Below the pieces are notes generated by a model. It was given only the letters and a program-made list of their open reading frames with translations, had not been told where the DNA came from and searched no databases. The position numbers were made by a program, and so were the translations under genes. Shown here one piece after another: positions 12,801 through 23,309 of a stretch of 64,000 nt of DNA (positions are counted from its first letter, which is position 1; every line of letters begins with the position of its first letter). The stretch comes from Monarcha castaneiventris obscurior (lineage: Eukaryota > Chordata > Aves > Passeriformes > Monarchidae). The DNA lies in contig JAMPIT010000230.1 in NCBI GenBank assembly GCA_026261815.1, forward strand, positions 36,292,501-36,356,500, given 5' to 3'.

Positions 12801-14439
12801 CTGTGTTGATTACAACTGATTTCTTTTTATTTGGAGGTACGTAAAAAGTAAAGCTCATTTATTGCCTAATGCTCTTGGCCTATGGCTTCCTGGAAATAGA
12901 GACCCCTCATTTTTCAATTAAGGAGAGATGGTTATGAATGACAGCTGCCCTCTCCTGGGAAAGGTGACATTCAGATGCTAGTGCAGCAGCATGACTACCC
13001 ATGCAGCCAGGTTTATCATGTTGCTATATATATACAGCTAAATAATATTTCCTGGGTTCATGCAAAGCCATAGGTACTTAAGTGCATTGATACCACCAAG
13101 ACACAGCCTAATTCTTGCTGTTACTCTGTGGTCTCTTGATAATACAGATGCTTAATCCTTTTAAAAGGAGTCTTTTCACTTGATTGTGAAGACTCTAGTT
13201 GACCAGGAACCAGAACAGGGCAGCCCTGAGGTTAATAAGTCTGTTTGCTTTAGAACAATCGGTTTGTCTTTTCTACCTGATATGAGTATTTTTGCAGTGT
13301 TACATTTGCGTTGAGCTGTATGCTCTGTGCTTGTGAAAAAGAGCTTTGTACAAAGGTGAAGGCACAAAAGATAATTTTTAGAAACAAATTGGCATTGAAA
13401 TTAGTTGGATGAGAGTGGCATGTGCCAAAGAGCTGGCACTGATACAGTTCAGGAATTCGCCTGGTTTCACCTCTCCGTCACTGACTTTCTGTGATAAGTT
13501 GCACATCTGAAGAATGAGTTTTAAGGTTTAAAAACAAGCAAATGTAACACCCACCCCCAAGAACTCTTAAGCTCATCATACTGAAATGAAATATGGGTGT
13601 GAAATGTTGCTATTTCACCAGGCTGAAATATTTTTTCTGTGTCGCAGAACTGGAGCAGTCCATTTCTGCACTGTCAGCAGGGCTCTGAGGCTTCTGAGGC
13701 AGCAGGACAAGCACCACTGTGCTGGGTGGGGACAGGGACACAAGTACACGTGGGCCACAAATGGGCTCTGCGTCCTCCTTCTGAGTTGCTGATCTCTCAC
13801 TCTGTAATCACGATCCTAAAGGTTGTTTTTTGTCTACACTGATCCCACTCATCTCGTTTTTCCTTACAGCCAGGTGAGGACAAAAGCTGTGCAGTAACAA
13901 GGAATGATGGTGTTGTGCCCTGAAAAGCACTCACACCAAGTTAATTTACTTTAGTTTGGGCTGAAGACTAGGCTGTGTGTTCTTTGTCCAGACTTTGTTC
14001 TTAAACTCTGAAGCAAAGCACAGCCTCGCCTTTGTGGGTTTTTTTCTTTTTCCTAGAACTGCCTTTTGTATGTATTGGCAGGAAAATAGCATTGCTCTTA
14101 AGGATCTCAAAGCCAGTTCTGCTTCTGCAGCCTTGAAGGTGCAGTTACATTAAAGAGAGAAAAAAAGCTTTTAAATATTGAAACAGTTTCTGAAATAAAG
14201 AGGTTTGAATTTATGATTGATTTCGAAGTGATCTGTGTTTAAACTTTGAATGGGAATAAAATAGTGTCTTGTTCAAATATTGAACTAGTTTTAAAGTTAA
14301 ATGGCTCGAACATAGAACTCTCTCATGGGAAATTGTATTCTCATTTCAGCCTCTGACTTCTCTTGCATACTGTACTATACCTCATTGTACGAACATGCCA
14401 GTGTTTGCTTAGGCTGCACTGAAAAACTCTCTGATACGA
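9893..14439. other. Unique noncoding stretch
   Basis: About 4.5 kb with no recognisable gene. Low-complexity pieces: an A-rich piece at about 11013-11042 and a run of 13 A at 12415-12427. The longest plus-strand open frame (11652-12104, 150 codons) has no recognisable domain. Around 13440-13510 the words 'cactgactttctgtgat' and 'aagtt' faintly recall a MIR core, too weak to annotate. A 'tttttccttacag' acceptor at about 13868 is followed after only four bases by a GTGAGG donor, too close to define an exon. Confidence 0.6.
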
Positions 14440-14760
14440 TTTTATTAGTTGATTTTAAAAAAGCAGTAACATGCCACAAAATACACTGAAAAAATTAATA
14501 GGGGCGGATGTTTTTCCGTGGTAATGGAAATTCAGCAGAATGATGTCAGCAAAGACTTAGGGTAGCTCTTTAAAACAGAAGATTAGGGGAGATAAAGGAA
14601 TTAAAAAACATTGACACGGAGATGTGGTCACTGAAGTATGGCACGATGCGTGAGAACGGTGTAATTGGAGAAGATTATTCTCTGGAGCTTGGCTAGTAAA
14701 CAGAGGAACAAACCATTATCTGTTATTGCTCACCAAGACACTTAATTTTTTGGGGTGGTG
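14440..14760. promoter_or_regulatory. CNE-like block (candidate enhancer)
   Basis: Complex, non-repetitive sequence with no open frame, including a MAF/AP-1-like word 'tgatgtcagca' and several AT-rich homeodomain-type words. This is a visual judgement; conservation across species has not been tested. Confidence 0.2.
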
Positions 14761-16170
14761 GTTATTCTTCATTGACTGTTGTGCTGCAAAAGTTATTGGT
14801 TGTGGCTCACGTAAGAGGCCCACAGTTGTGTTTTATAGCATGTGCTGTCAACTTATTAATGTGGCTGTGTCTTTGAATGGGTTTGGTTCTCTGGCTTGGC
14901 TTTCACGTTCAGCTGTATAAGGGCTAATGAAAATCTTACATCAGGAACAGGGAGAGCTGCATTCGAGGACTAGATAAAATGCAGCGTAAGTAATGTTCTG
15001 TTGTCTTACTGACCATAACATTAAGATTCCCAATGTATTTTATAGCCAAAATGGCTTTTCAGTTTCCTAACACTTGAGGGCATAATTACGTGTACTGACT
15101 AATTGAGTTGTTAGCCACTTTTGCATAATCTCAGAGCACATCTTTCCTTCGTGTGGGGTCATGCAATGGATCAACCTGACATTGATAGTGCTGTTGGTTT
15201 GACCCACCATTTGGGGTTTGGCAAAACTGCAGGAGAGCTGATCTTGCTGCTGGTCCCATCCCCATTGCAGCAAGAAACGGATCTGTGTGATAGCTGGACA
15301 TTTCAGTGCCAAATCCAGTGTGTTGTTCTATCTTCATGGCTGCAGGCAAGGGGCTTGAGGGTAAACTGCGAGTGCAGTGTTAGATAATAGTGTGAAAAAT
15401 GATCTCTGCCTTGATCAAAGTTTAATGAACCCGTAGTAGAATTGAGTTTTTTGTTTATTTAAATTTTTCATGAACTTGAACCACTAGAAGAAGAACTTCA
15501 TTTTGTGTTTGAATTGAATTGGGGGAGGTGAGCATTATGGCAAGTTTTCAAAATTTTAAAGTTTGAAATATTTCTTTCAATAAGGTCACTTTATAAGACA
15601 AGTAAAAAAAAAATTCTCAAGAACTTAATGCACATTTTAAGAACTCTGTTTAAGATTGTTTTTTAGACTGTGGTGCATAACTGGTAGAGAATCAATGGAA
15701 GCTTTCCTGGAGCATGATAAATCCATGCAGGCATAGCTGAGAAATTACAGTAAATGCAGAAATTTGGATAACTGTCATATTCCAAAAGATAAAAAAGTTA
15801 TGGTCAGTGGAGGCTGTCTAATCAAACACTACTATTAAGCCTCAGAAGCCACCCATTCTGCAATTTTAATAAAACAAGAGACATGGAAGGAGCTGACAGT
15901 GGGAGCTGTATGCTAGATAATCAGGGAAGAGAATGGTATTCACTGGAACAAAAGCCCCCACTCTTTCTGTTACTAGTGCATGTGCTTTCTTTTTCTTAAT
16001 CATGAAGGACCTTGGAAATCTTCACATTTGTTATGTTCTTTGAACTTTGAAATCGTCAGTAGGCCATTCAGGCAGGTTCACTGTCCTCATGTTTTCTCAT
16101 CTGATGGAGATTCCTTTGAATTCAGTGAAGTTATACTGATCTTCATCCATTCTAGTTTTAGCCCCAAACT
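14761..16170. other. Unique noncoding stretch
   Basis: No gene or repeat recognised. Overlapping plus- and minus-strand open frames at 15067-15387 are mutually shadowing and unrecognised. A fair splice acceptor ends at 14912 and a fair donor starts at 14986, giving a 73-bp segment with stops in all frames; this is weak evidence for an exon. Confidence 0.6.
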
Positions 16171-16254
16171 GTGTGCATGTTTGTGTGTGTGTGTATGCAC
16201 GTGTACATGCATGCGAGCACGCACACACAGTGTGTGCATGTGTTTACATACATG
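16171..16254. repeat. Alternating purine-pyrimidine (GT/CA/GC) tract
   Basis: About 84 bp of nearly perfect purine-pyrimidine alternation: (GT)n, then GTGTACATGCATGCG-type sequence, then CACACACA and back to TGTGTGCATGTG. The GT-rich left part and the CA-rich middle part are partly complementary, so the tract could form Z-DNA or a hairpin. It ends two or three bases before the CR1 copy at 16257. Open frames in this region are low-complexity artefacts. Confidence 0.85.
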
Positions 16255-16256
16255 CT

Positions 16257-16724
16257 CCAGGTGCTGGACCACGTTCAGAGAAGAGAAGGAAGCTGATGAA
16301 GGCTCTAGGGCATAAGTCCTGTGAGGAGCAGCTGAAAGAGCACAAGGGGTTGTTTTGCCTGGAGAAAAAGAAGCTTGGGAGAGACCTTATCACTCTCTCT
16401 AACTACCTGAAAGGAGGCTGTAGCCAGGTGGGGTCGGTCTCTTCTCCCAAGTAACAAGCAACGGGATGAGAGGAAATGGCCTCAAGTTGCACCAGGGGGG
16501 GTTTAGATTGGGTATTAAGAAAAATTTCTTTACAGAAAGGGTTGACAAGCATTGGAACAGGCTGCTGAAAGTGGTGGCTGAGTCACCCAGCCTGGAGGTA
16601 TTTAAGAGATATGTGGATGTGGCACTTAGGGACACGATTTAGTGGGCTTGGCAGTGTTGGGTTAATAGTTGGACTAGATGATCTTAGAGGTCTTTTCCGA
16701 CCTTAATGATTCCATGACTCTATG
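16257..16724 (+). mobile_element. CR1 LINE 3' end (5'-truncated)
   Basis: A well-preserved avian CR1 3' region. Recognisable blocks in order are 'ttcagagaagagaaggaagc', 'tgaggagcagctgaaag', 'cctggagaaaaagaagct', 'gagaccttatcactctct', 'ctacctgaaaggaggctg', 'gtctcttctcccaagtaac', 'gagaggaaatggcctcaag', 'tggcacttagggacacg', 'ttggactagatgatctta' and the tail 'attccatgactctatga'. It is 5'-truncated, as is usual for CR1, and contains only the distal ORF2/3' UTR part, so it is not autonomous. Divergence is modest, making this one of the younger copies in the window. The minus-strand open frame at 16399-16635 is a shadow of this repeat. Confidence 0.95.
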
Positions 16725-18950
16725 AAATACATTGTGAAAGACTTAATGTCCGGAAGACTCATAAGAACATGAGGCGTAATGTGAAACTCCCAAAAAACTG
16801 TCACTAAGGACATTCCACAGAAAAGTCAGCGCAGCAGTTTTTGAAAGTGTTTTAGCTCTGCTGAGCATTCTCCAAAGGCCTGGGAGTGCTCCTGCGCCAC
16901 GCGTGGCTATGCCACATATGTCATTGAGTGTTTTTGGATGCCTTTCCTGGCCAAGACGCAAATTTGGAGAAACAAATCCATTTGAGATAAAAACACCGGA
17001 AAGTTGTACTAATGAAATCTCAAAAAGGAAAGCAGAGACTTAGACATGTGATGACAAAAATGATCTATAGTTTATGCAACCTTAACTTCACCTTAGTTGA
17101 GCTTTTCTTTTTTTTTTCCTTTCTTCCCTTTTTACTTTTTTTTTTTTTTGGTGGGGAGTGGATTTATAAAATAAAGTATTGTATGGATGAGTGTAATCCA
17201 GTGAATGGTTTATGGACACACTCCTCCAGGGAGTGTTATAAGTTCACCACTGAGTGCTAGATTTTGCATTTGGATCTCTGATTTAACTGCAAGAGGTGTA
17301 AAAACTGATGCATCGAGCCAACTCCCTACTGGTTACACATCTGAGATTCAAGTGCTTCATTTGTTACTTTTAAAGCTATAGTAAATAATTTTAAACATGA
17401 AGTGAGGGGGTTTTTTCCTCTCTTTTTTTTTTTTTTTTGGTTTTGTTTTGGAAGGCTTATTGTTTCCAATAAAGGACGACAAGCCTAAAGCAAATAAAAC
17501 ATTGGATGATATTGTTAGAAATTATATTGGCTTCAAACCTGTTTGTTTGAAACAGTAGCTATATTGTATATTTTGGTAACTTTACTGACTTTTGTTCTCC
17601 TTCTGTCTCTTTCTGGGGGTCAGCCATCACAAATGCAGAAGCTATGCAGATCTGGAGATACGGTACTTTTTGTTGGATGGGAAGGATGGGTTGAATTAAT
17701 ACTAACATTTAGGCTGCTGGCAGCACCATTGGTGCCTTAGAAGAAACAGCACAGCTGCAAAAGCAGAATAGATTTATTGAGTTTAAAGCCAGCGATAATG
17801 ATTAGTGTTAGTTATTATTATTGTCATAGTTACTTTACTTTATTGCATCCCAGAGTGCGGCTGATGCTTCATGAGAAGACTCTTAAGTCCTAGAATCAGA
17901 AGGTTTGGGATCTAAATGGAAAGCTTAATGCACAGTTGAGGGGAAAACACTGTGCTTTGGTGGAGGGAAGGATTATAGACACAGAGTAAATTAGTTGCTT
18001 CCTTTGGGTGTGCATGTGTCTTTAAATGCTAAAAATGTGTGGCCAGGCTTTTCAGAGAGAGCATGTCATGTTCAGAGGCAGTGTGGTAGGTCTTTGCAGT
18101 GAGGTAGGATGTGAGAAGGACTTTCTGTATAAATTTTGATAGTATGAACATCTACAATAACGTGGTGTTACTGTGTAGTAAAGTTCATGGAGGGAGAAGG
18201 TTTTTGAAGGTCGGTATCACTGCTGGGGTAAAGAAAAGGAAGAAATGTACTGATGGAGAGATGTCACTGAAAAATGGTATTGAAGCCCTCTATTTATGGT
18301 CTTAGCAGTCCCCAAGCTTTTCTTGCAAGAGTTAAATGTCTTTCTCTGGAGAACCAATGCAATGAAAACTCACTGTGTGATAGGAGCTAGGAATAAAGAT
18401 AGATGCATGAATGTAGGCTGACACAGGAGAGGAAGACAGCTTGTGCATCAAGTTTTATCCCCTGCTGTTTCAGGATACTGAAGTCATGTAAATTTCTCAG
18501 CCTCCCTTGTGGTAGGGTTTTCCTCCATCTCATTCCCATGGGACAGTGGTTGGAGCATCTCGCCCTCCTCGTGGTTAGGCATGTGCTTGTGAATTCCATT
18601 CTTTGTGGATTCGCGGCCAAGTCTTAATCATTTCTTCTTATGCCAGAATTGTCTTTTAACTTGAATAGCTTCTCTGCCTCTCTGTTGCTTATCACTCCTC
18701 CAACCCCCTGCAATTACACAGAAATTACATTCCTTCAAAATTGGTTACAAAACCTTGCTTAATGTTTGGGCCAGACTGATAGCTCAGTAGTTCACTAGAT
18801 AGGTCCTCCCCCATTCTTAAATACAGGTATTATGTTTGCTGCTTCTGTAGTCATTTATATAACCTCTGACTGAGGAGATTTATTAAAAACTGAAGTTTTC
18901 CAGTAAGTTGAACTGAGAGCACAAATCTTGTTCTAAAGTATTCATTTTTT

Positions 18951-18956
<6 letters not shown>
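16725..18956. other. Unique noncoding stretch with T-tracts
   Basis: No gene recognised. T-rich tracts lie at about 17105-17150 and 17411-17443. The part at about 17790-17880 (TTATTATTATTGTCATAG then CATCCCAGAGTGC) faintly resembles an ancient amniote SINE 3' region, too weak to annotate separately. Short open frames on both strands at 18387-18627 shadow each other. Confidence 0.6.

Positions 18957-19004
<48 letters not shown>
18957..19004. repeat. (TA)24 microsatellite
   Basis: A perfect TA dinucleotide array of 48 bp, preceded by TGTG. It is likely polymorphic in length and cruciform-prone. The minus-strand open frame through it encodes an Ile-Tyr repeat and is an artefact. Confidence 0.98.
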
Positions 19005-19006
<2 letters not shown>

Positions 19007-20005
19007 GTGAATCTTGAAATACTGTGTCTTGTACAATTCAGTTCCCTTCTGTGAAAGTTTTAGACCAAAACTGAATCACTTCAGTGTGCATTTTCTGCCT
19101 TTTTCTCTCAACCTGTGTTGTAAAAATGTCAGTCCATGCTACAGCTTAACCTGGGAGGGAGGAATGTTCTTCAGGTCCATTTTAGGGACGGTCTTCTAGA
19201 CTTGGAAAAAGGTAAGGAACTGGGGGAAGGCAGAGGAAATCTTTGGAGTAGGAGGCAAACATCAAGGGAAATAAAAAGGCAGGGAACTGAAGACTAAAGT
19301 CATTACATGTTGTGATTTTTCTGAAATGTTTTAATTCCCCAAACTGCTAGCAATGATAAGAAAATTCCCTGTTGTCTTTCACTTAGAAAAACCCGGAATT
19401 AAAACTCTGAACATTTATACATAAATTGAACTGCAGGTGCACTTTTGCGGGGAGGGGAAGGGATCTTAATGAAGTCTGTAAAAATGAACGAGAAAATTCT
19501 GTGGAGACTACCCAAAATAATATATTTTCCTGAAACAGTGTGGGATAAATCCATAGGTCATCTCTTCATCTGAATGCTGGTTATTCAGCTTTCCCAAGTG
19601 AAGACTGCTTAGATTCCAATGTGTCGCATGCAAAACAACTGATGAGGGTACAGTTTCCAAGCTTTTTTTTTTTCCCCCTACAGCAAGAATTATTTTTTTT
19701 TCCCCCAATACCCTGGAAGATTTTTGAATAGAAGTATTATTGCAGTCGGTGTGTCATTTTACTGTACTTCAGTTCATTTAGTCCCAGGTGTACTACGTGT
19801 GTGTTCGTTCTAGGGGAGGGCATGGGAGCCTTGCCAAGCCCTTCAGTTATTCTTGGCTCAGAGCCTAAGCACTACATTTTTCTAACTTATGAAATGAATT
19901 TCAACTTGTAACCTGTGGCACTTTCAAGGTCATGATTGGAAGGTGTCAGGTGTGCTTTAAGAATAGCTCAGCAAGGAAAGGACCTATTTTAAAAGTTTCT
20001 TTTTG
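19005..20005. other. Unique noncoding stretch
   Basis: No gene or interspersed repeat recognised. At 19660-19706 two T-run plus C-run blocks occur about 35 bp apart; the first forms a strong-looking acceptor ('ttttttccccctacag') at about 19683, but no convincing donor follows. Confidence 0.6.
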
Positions 20006-20054
20006 TTTCCTTTTTTTTTCCCCCTCTTTTTCTTTTCCTTTTTTTTTTTTTTTT
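20006..20054 (+). repeat. Polypyrimidine tract (49 bp)
   Basis: Uninterrupted C/T from 20006 to 20054, ending in a long T run that passes into AAAATAATT. Triplex potential exists, but mirror symmetry is poor. Confidence 0.85.
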
Positions 20055-20119
20055 AAAATAATTGCTGGCTAACAAATAGCCCAGAAAGCAAACTAGCATG
20101 AACTCTTCAACACCTCTCC

Positions 20120-20459
20120 AGATTCAACAAGACTGACATTTATAGCTTTATTGTAGCAGAGACATGGCATTTGGATTCAGATTGTTTGGACTGCAGAGTG
20201 TCAGTATAAATAGCTATGATTGACTTTTGTATGGAGCACATCTGGAAGCAATTTATGGCATTCCAGCTAGATTAAAGCATGTTTTAAAGGCATTTCACTA
20301 GTCTTTTTTTCCTTCTTTTTTTCTGGCTATGGTGAATAAAGTTTCAAAGACAGTTTAGCTGCTGTTTCTGTTAATGTGGACCATAGTGAAGTCAAATTAA
20401 GGGCAACTGGGGAAAATGGTGCATTTGTTTGTTTTTGTTTGTTTTGCTTTGTTTCCCAG
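20120..20459. promoter_or_regulatory. CNE-like block upstream of candidate exon
   Basis: Non-repetitive sequence with MEF2/TATA-like 'gtataaatag', 'ctagattaaagcatg' and other A/T-rich words, ending in a strong pyrimidine tract and CAG at 20457-20459. Judged by eye only. It may equally be ordinary intron sequence. Confidence 0.2.
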
Positions 20460-20511
20460 AATAGAAAAACCCTGAAGTGAGTGCAACTGGAGCTATATTC
20501 TCCTTTGGAAG
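20460..20511 (+). other. Candidate noncoding exon (52 bp), strong splice sites
   Basis: The acceptor is a long T/G-interrupted pyrimidine tract ending in TTTGTTTCCCAG at 20459. The donor is AAG|GTAAGA with GT at 20512-20513. All three frames hit a stop within the segment, so if it is an exon it belongs to a noncoding RNA or an untranslated region. Splice-site look-alikes are frequent in intronic DNA, so this remains a prediction. Confidence 0.2.
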
Positions 20512-23309
20512 GTAAGATATGGCATTTAACACCAGGATGCTTACACTCTGAAAGCCAGTGAACTAAACAAACTTGATGTGCTGAAGTATGGACTCAAAGC
20601 ACAAATTTGAAAGACTTAAGCATTTGCTAGTGGAGGCTGAAAGGATGGGGCACAAGAACCCCCTCATTGTTTTTGAAGTATATGAAAAGGTACAGAATCA
20701 AAAAAGAAAAAGAAGAGAAATCATTTAGTGTGACCCACTGTGATGCAGTTGGGAAAATACGAGGAAATTAAACTCATGAAAATGGAAGCTGGCTGGAAAA
20801 GAGGTTTAACTAAAAGGGCTGTTTCACTGTGGCATGGAGATGAAGCAGGGATAGCAAAATGAACTTGTGCTGCACAGTGTACTGGTTTGTGAGCACTTTT
20901 TCTCTCCACAGTAGACCCACTGGCTTGCTAAAGCTTTCCTGCTTGTGGTTGCAGTGAAGTGGGTTAAAGGTTTGAGCAGCACAGTTTCTCTAAATGCTGC
21001 TGGGGCTGTGGGGCTGGCTGCTGTTGGAACATGTTGGGAAAAACTTACTGTGAAGCAGCAAAAAGCTGAAAATGCTGCCACTGCCACTGTCACCACGGCA
21101 CATCGGGTCTGACTGGTGAGGTTGTCTCCTCCAGTCTTTGTAGGGATGCGTGGGTGTTGCTGGTCCATTTTCATTTCTATTTACAGAATGGGACTACCTG
21201 TTCCTTTTTACTCATGGTGTTCTTCTGGCAGCACAGTACACATGTCAGATGTGCTGTCTGCAGAGATACCTGTGGTCAGAGATGGGGCTTCAACAAAAGT
21301 GGGCAAAGGATGTAGCCTGTCTGGTTTGCCTGAGCTATGGAGAAAGGGTAGCATAGGCACAGACTTGAACACAGGAGAGTCTATCTCCAAGCCAGCCAGT
21401 GACTGTGTTGCCCCATTTTTACTGCTATCAGTTCCTGAATAAGCTCAAATAATCCTGTTTTGTAAGCATTATTCTGTGCTGTTGTAAGTGGAGGTGAAGA
21501 GTACAATGTCTGGTTCAGTTTCTCATGTCCTTGACCAGTGCTGTGAAAGTATGAGCTTCTTTGGTTCTACCTTTAAAAAAGTATTTAGGATGATAACATA
21601 AAATGGGCAAGCAAGAAGAAAAAAAAGAGGGTCTGAAACTATTAAGGTAGATAAATGCAGTTTGAAATTAATATAGGGAAGAGTATGAGAGCACATGACT
21701 TCTTGGTAGGAGCTGTCTGCTGTGAGGATAAATAAAGAAAAGAATTGTAAAAGTCATGAAGGGAAGATATTACTTTGGCAGCTAGCTTGGTGGCAAAAGT
21801 GCTTGGTAGATAATTTTTTTTTAAATGCTGTAACTTAATTTTTTACTGTGCTTCTGGCCTACCTCACGCCAAATATGAGGTTACATGTATCAGGACATAT
21901 TTTATTTCAATTTATTTTATTCTAGTCTTAATAAATCCCACTTTTAATTTGTCCATATGAGTCTCAAACTGCCCTCTAGGAATTTTATGCAGACTGCAGG
22001 GGAAAGGTTAAACAATATTCAGCCTTCAAGAAGTGGCAATGACAATGAGCTCCCTGAGCTTAGCCCACTTGGATCTTTTCCCAGCCAAGACAGAACACAG
22101 ACAATATGCACAAAAAGGATGTTGGTGCTCTGCGAGGGTCTGGAGTCTGGCAGGTGCATGATGATTGTGTAATTACTCTTGCAGGACTAAGTTTAAGAGT
22201 TCATTGAAATATTTTGTACATGGAAAGAGTGTTTGCATGCATAAAATCTTCATAATATATCAACAAAAACAGTTGGTAGAAAGTTTTTATTTGAAAGTAC
22301 ATCTATTTAGGGTCCTGCTAAATCCTTTTGAAGGCAGTGAACGGGTGGACTCGCTTTCCTTGTTAAGCAAAGAGTTTCTGTGCCATTTTGTGTGTCACCT
22401 GGGCTCACTTTTATAGTACCAGAAGTCTGTGTTATTCAGATTTTGCATCTGAATAATTTGCTGTGAAATTTTGTGCCATGACAGAGTGTGCCTCACGCTT
22501 CAGCATCTGAGCTTTATTTGTTAAAAAAAATATCTTTCTGGTTCTCTTGCTTGTGAAGATAGACATTATGCCTTAAACAAGAGGTGCTAAACCGGTACAC
22601 TGCTCTTCCCAAATTTTCACACAGCCTGGAGGAAGAGGCATCCAATTTGAATCGTTCAGTCCCTGTTAGTATGGGAGCTCTTGACTGCTGCTTCAGATGG
22701 TACTGTTGCTCATTTCCCACGTTTAGAAGTAACATCATCAATATTAAAGGTTTTTCTAGCAGTTGGAGGCAAGAGTGGAGTTGCCTTACAGCTGGGTGCT
22801 GCCTAAACAGTGTTGGGATCCATTGAATACCCTCCCAGTTCCCTCAGCTTGGCCATAACCACTGGCATAAATTGCTTTGGGTACTCCCAAATGTGACATT
22901 GAAATACTCATAACACCAACTTAAGTCTTGTAGGCACCTTCCTTTGTCACTACCGACAACTAGAAATAGACAGGGCTACACTTGCAAACCTGCTGAGGTG
23001 CTGGAAGTTTTCACATTGGGTATTTTGTGATACTTTTCAAAGTTCCTGAACTGGTTCGGTTTTGCATAGGGATTTGGGTATACCTTTGAAAATAAAAAAA
23101 AAAAAATTAAAAAATAGCAGTGTTTTGGTGCAGCATCTCCTCTGGCATCAACAGTACTTGTGATGGCTTCAGCAGAGCAAAGATGCTTTTCCCCCTCCTT
23201 CCAGCAGTGTTCCTACTCACAGCCTGAAGCCTTTCTGAGCAGTCAGCAGGAATAACCAGCGCGGCCAGCACTGCATTCGTGCGTGGGCCCTTGAAGAAAA
23301 CACACAGAA
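20512..23309. other. Unique noncoding stretch
   Basis: No gene or repeat recognised. Open frames at 20824-21174 (minus, 116 codons) and 21116-21442 (plus, 108 codons) overlap each other partly and have no recognisable domain. An A-rich low-complexity piece lies at about 23090-23116. Confidence 0.6.

Noticed and set aside
13467..13510. Faint MIR-core-like words
   Set aside because: The match is short and not collinear enough to separate from chance.
16173..16454. Plus-strand open frame of 93 codons (Cys/Val/His repeats then basic sequence)
   Set aside because: It runs from the GT/CA microsatellite into a CR1 3' end; neither is coding.
18851..19036. Open frame with Ile-Tyr repeats
   Set aside because: Translation of the (TA)24 microsatellite.
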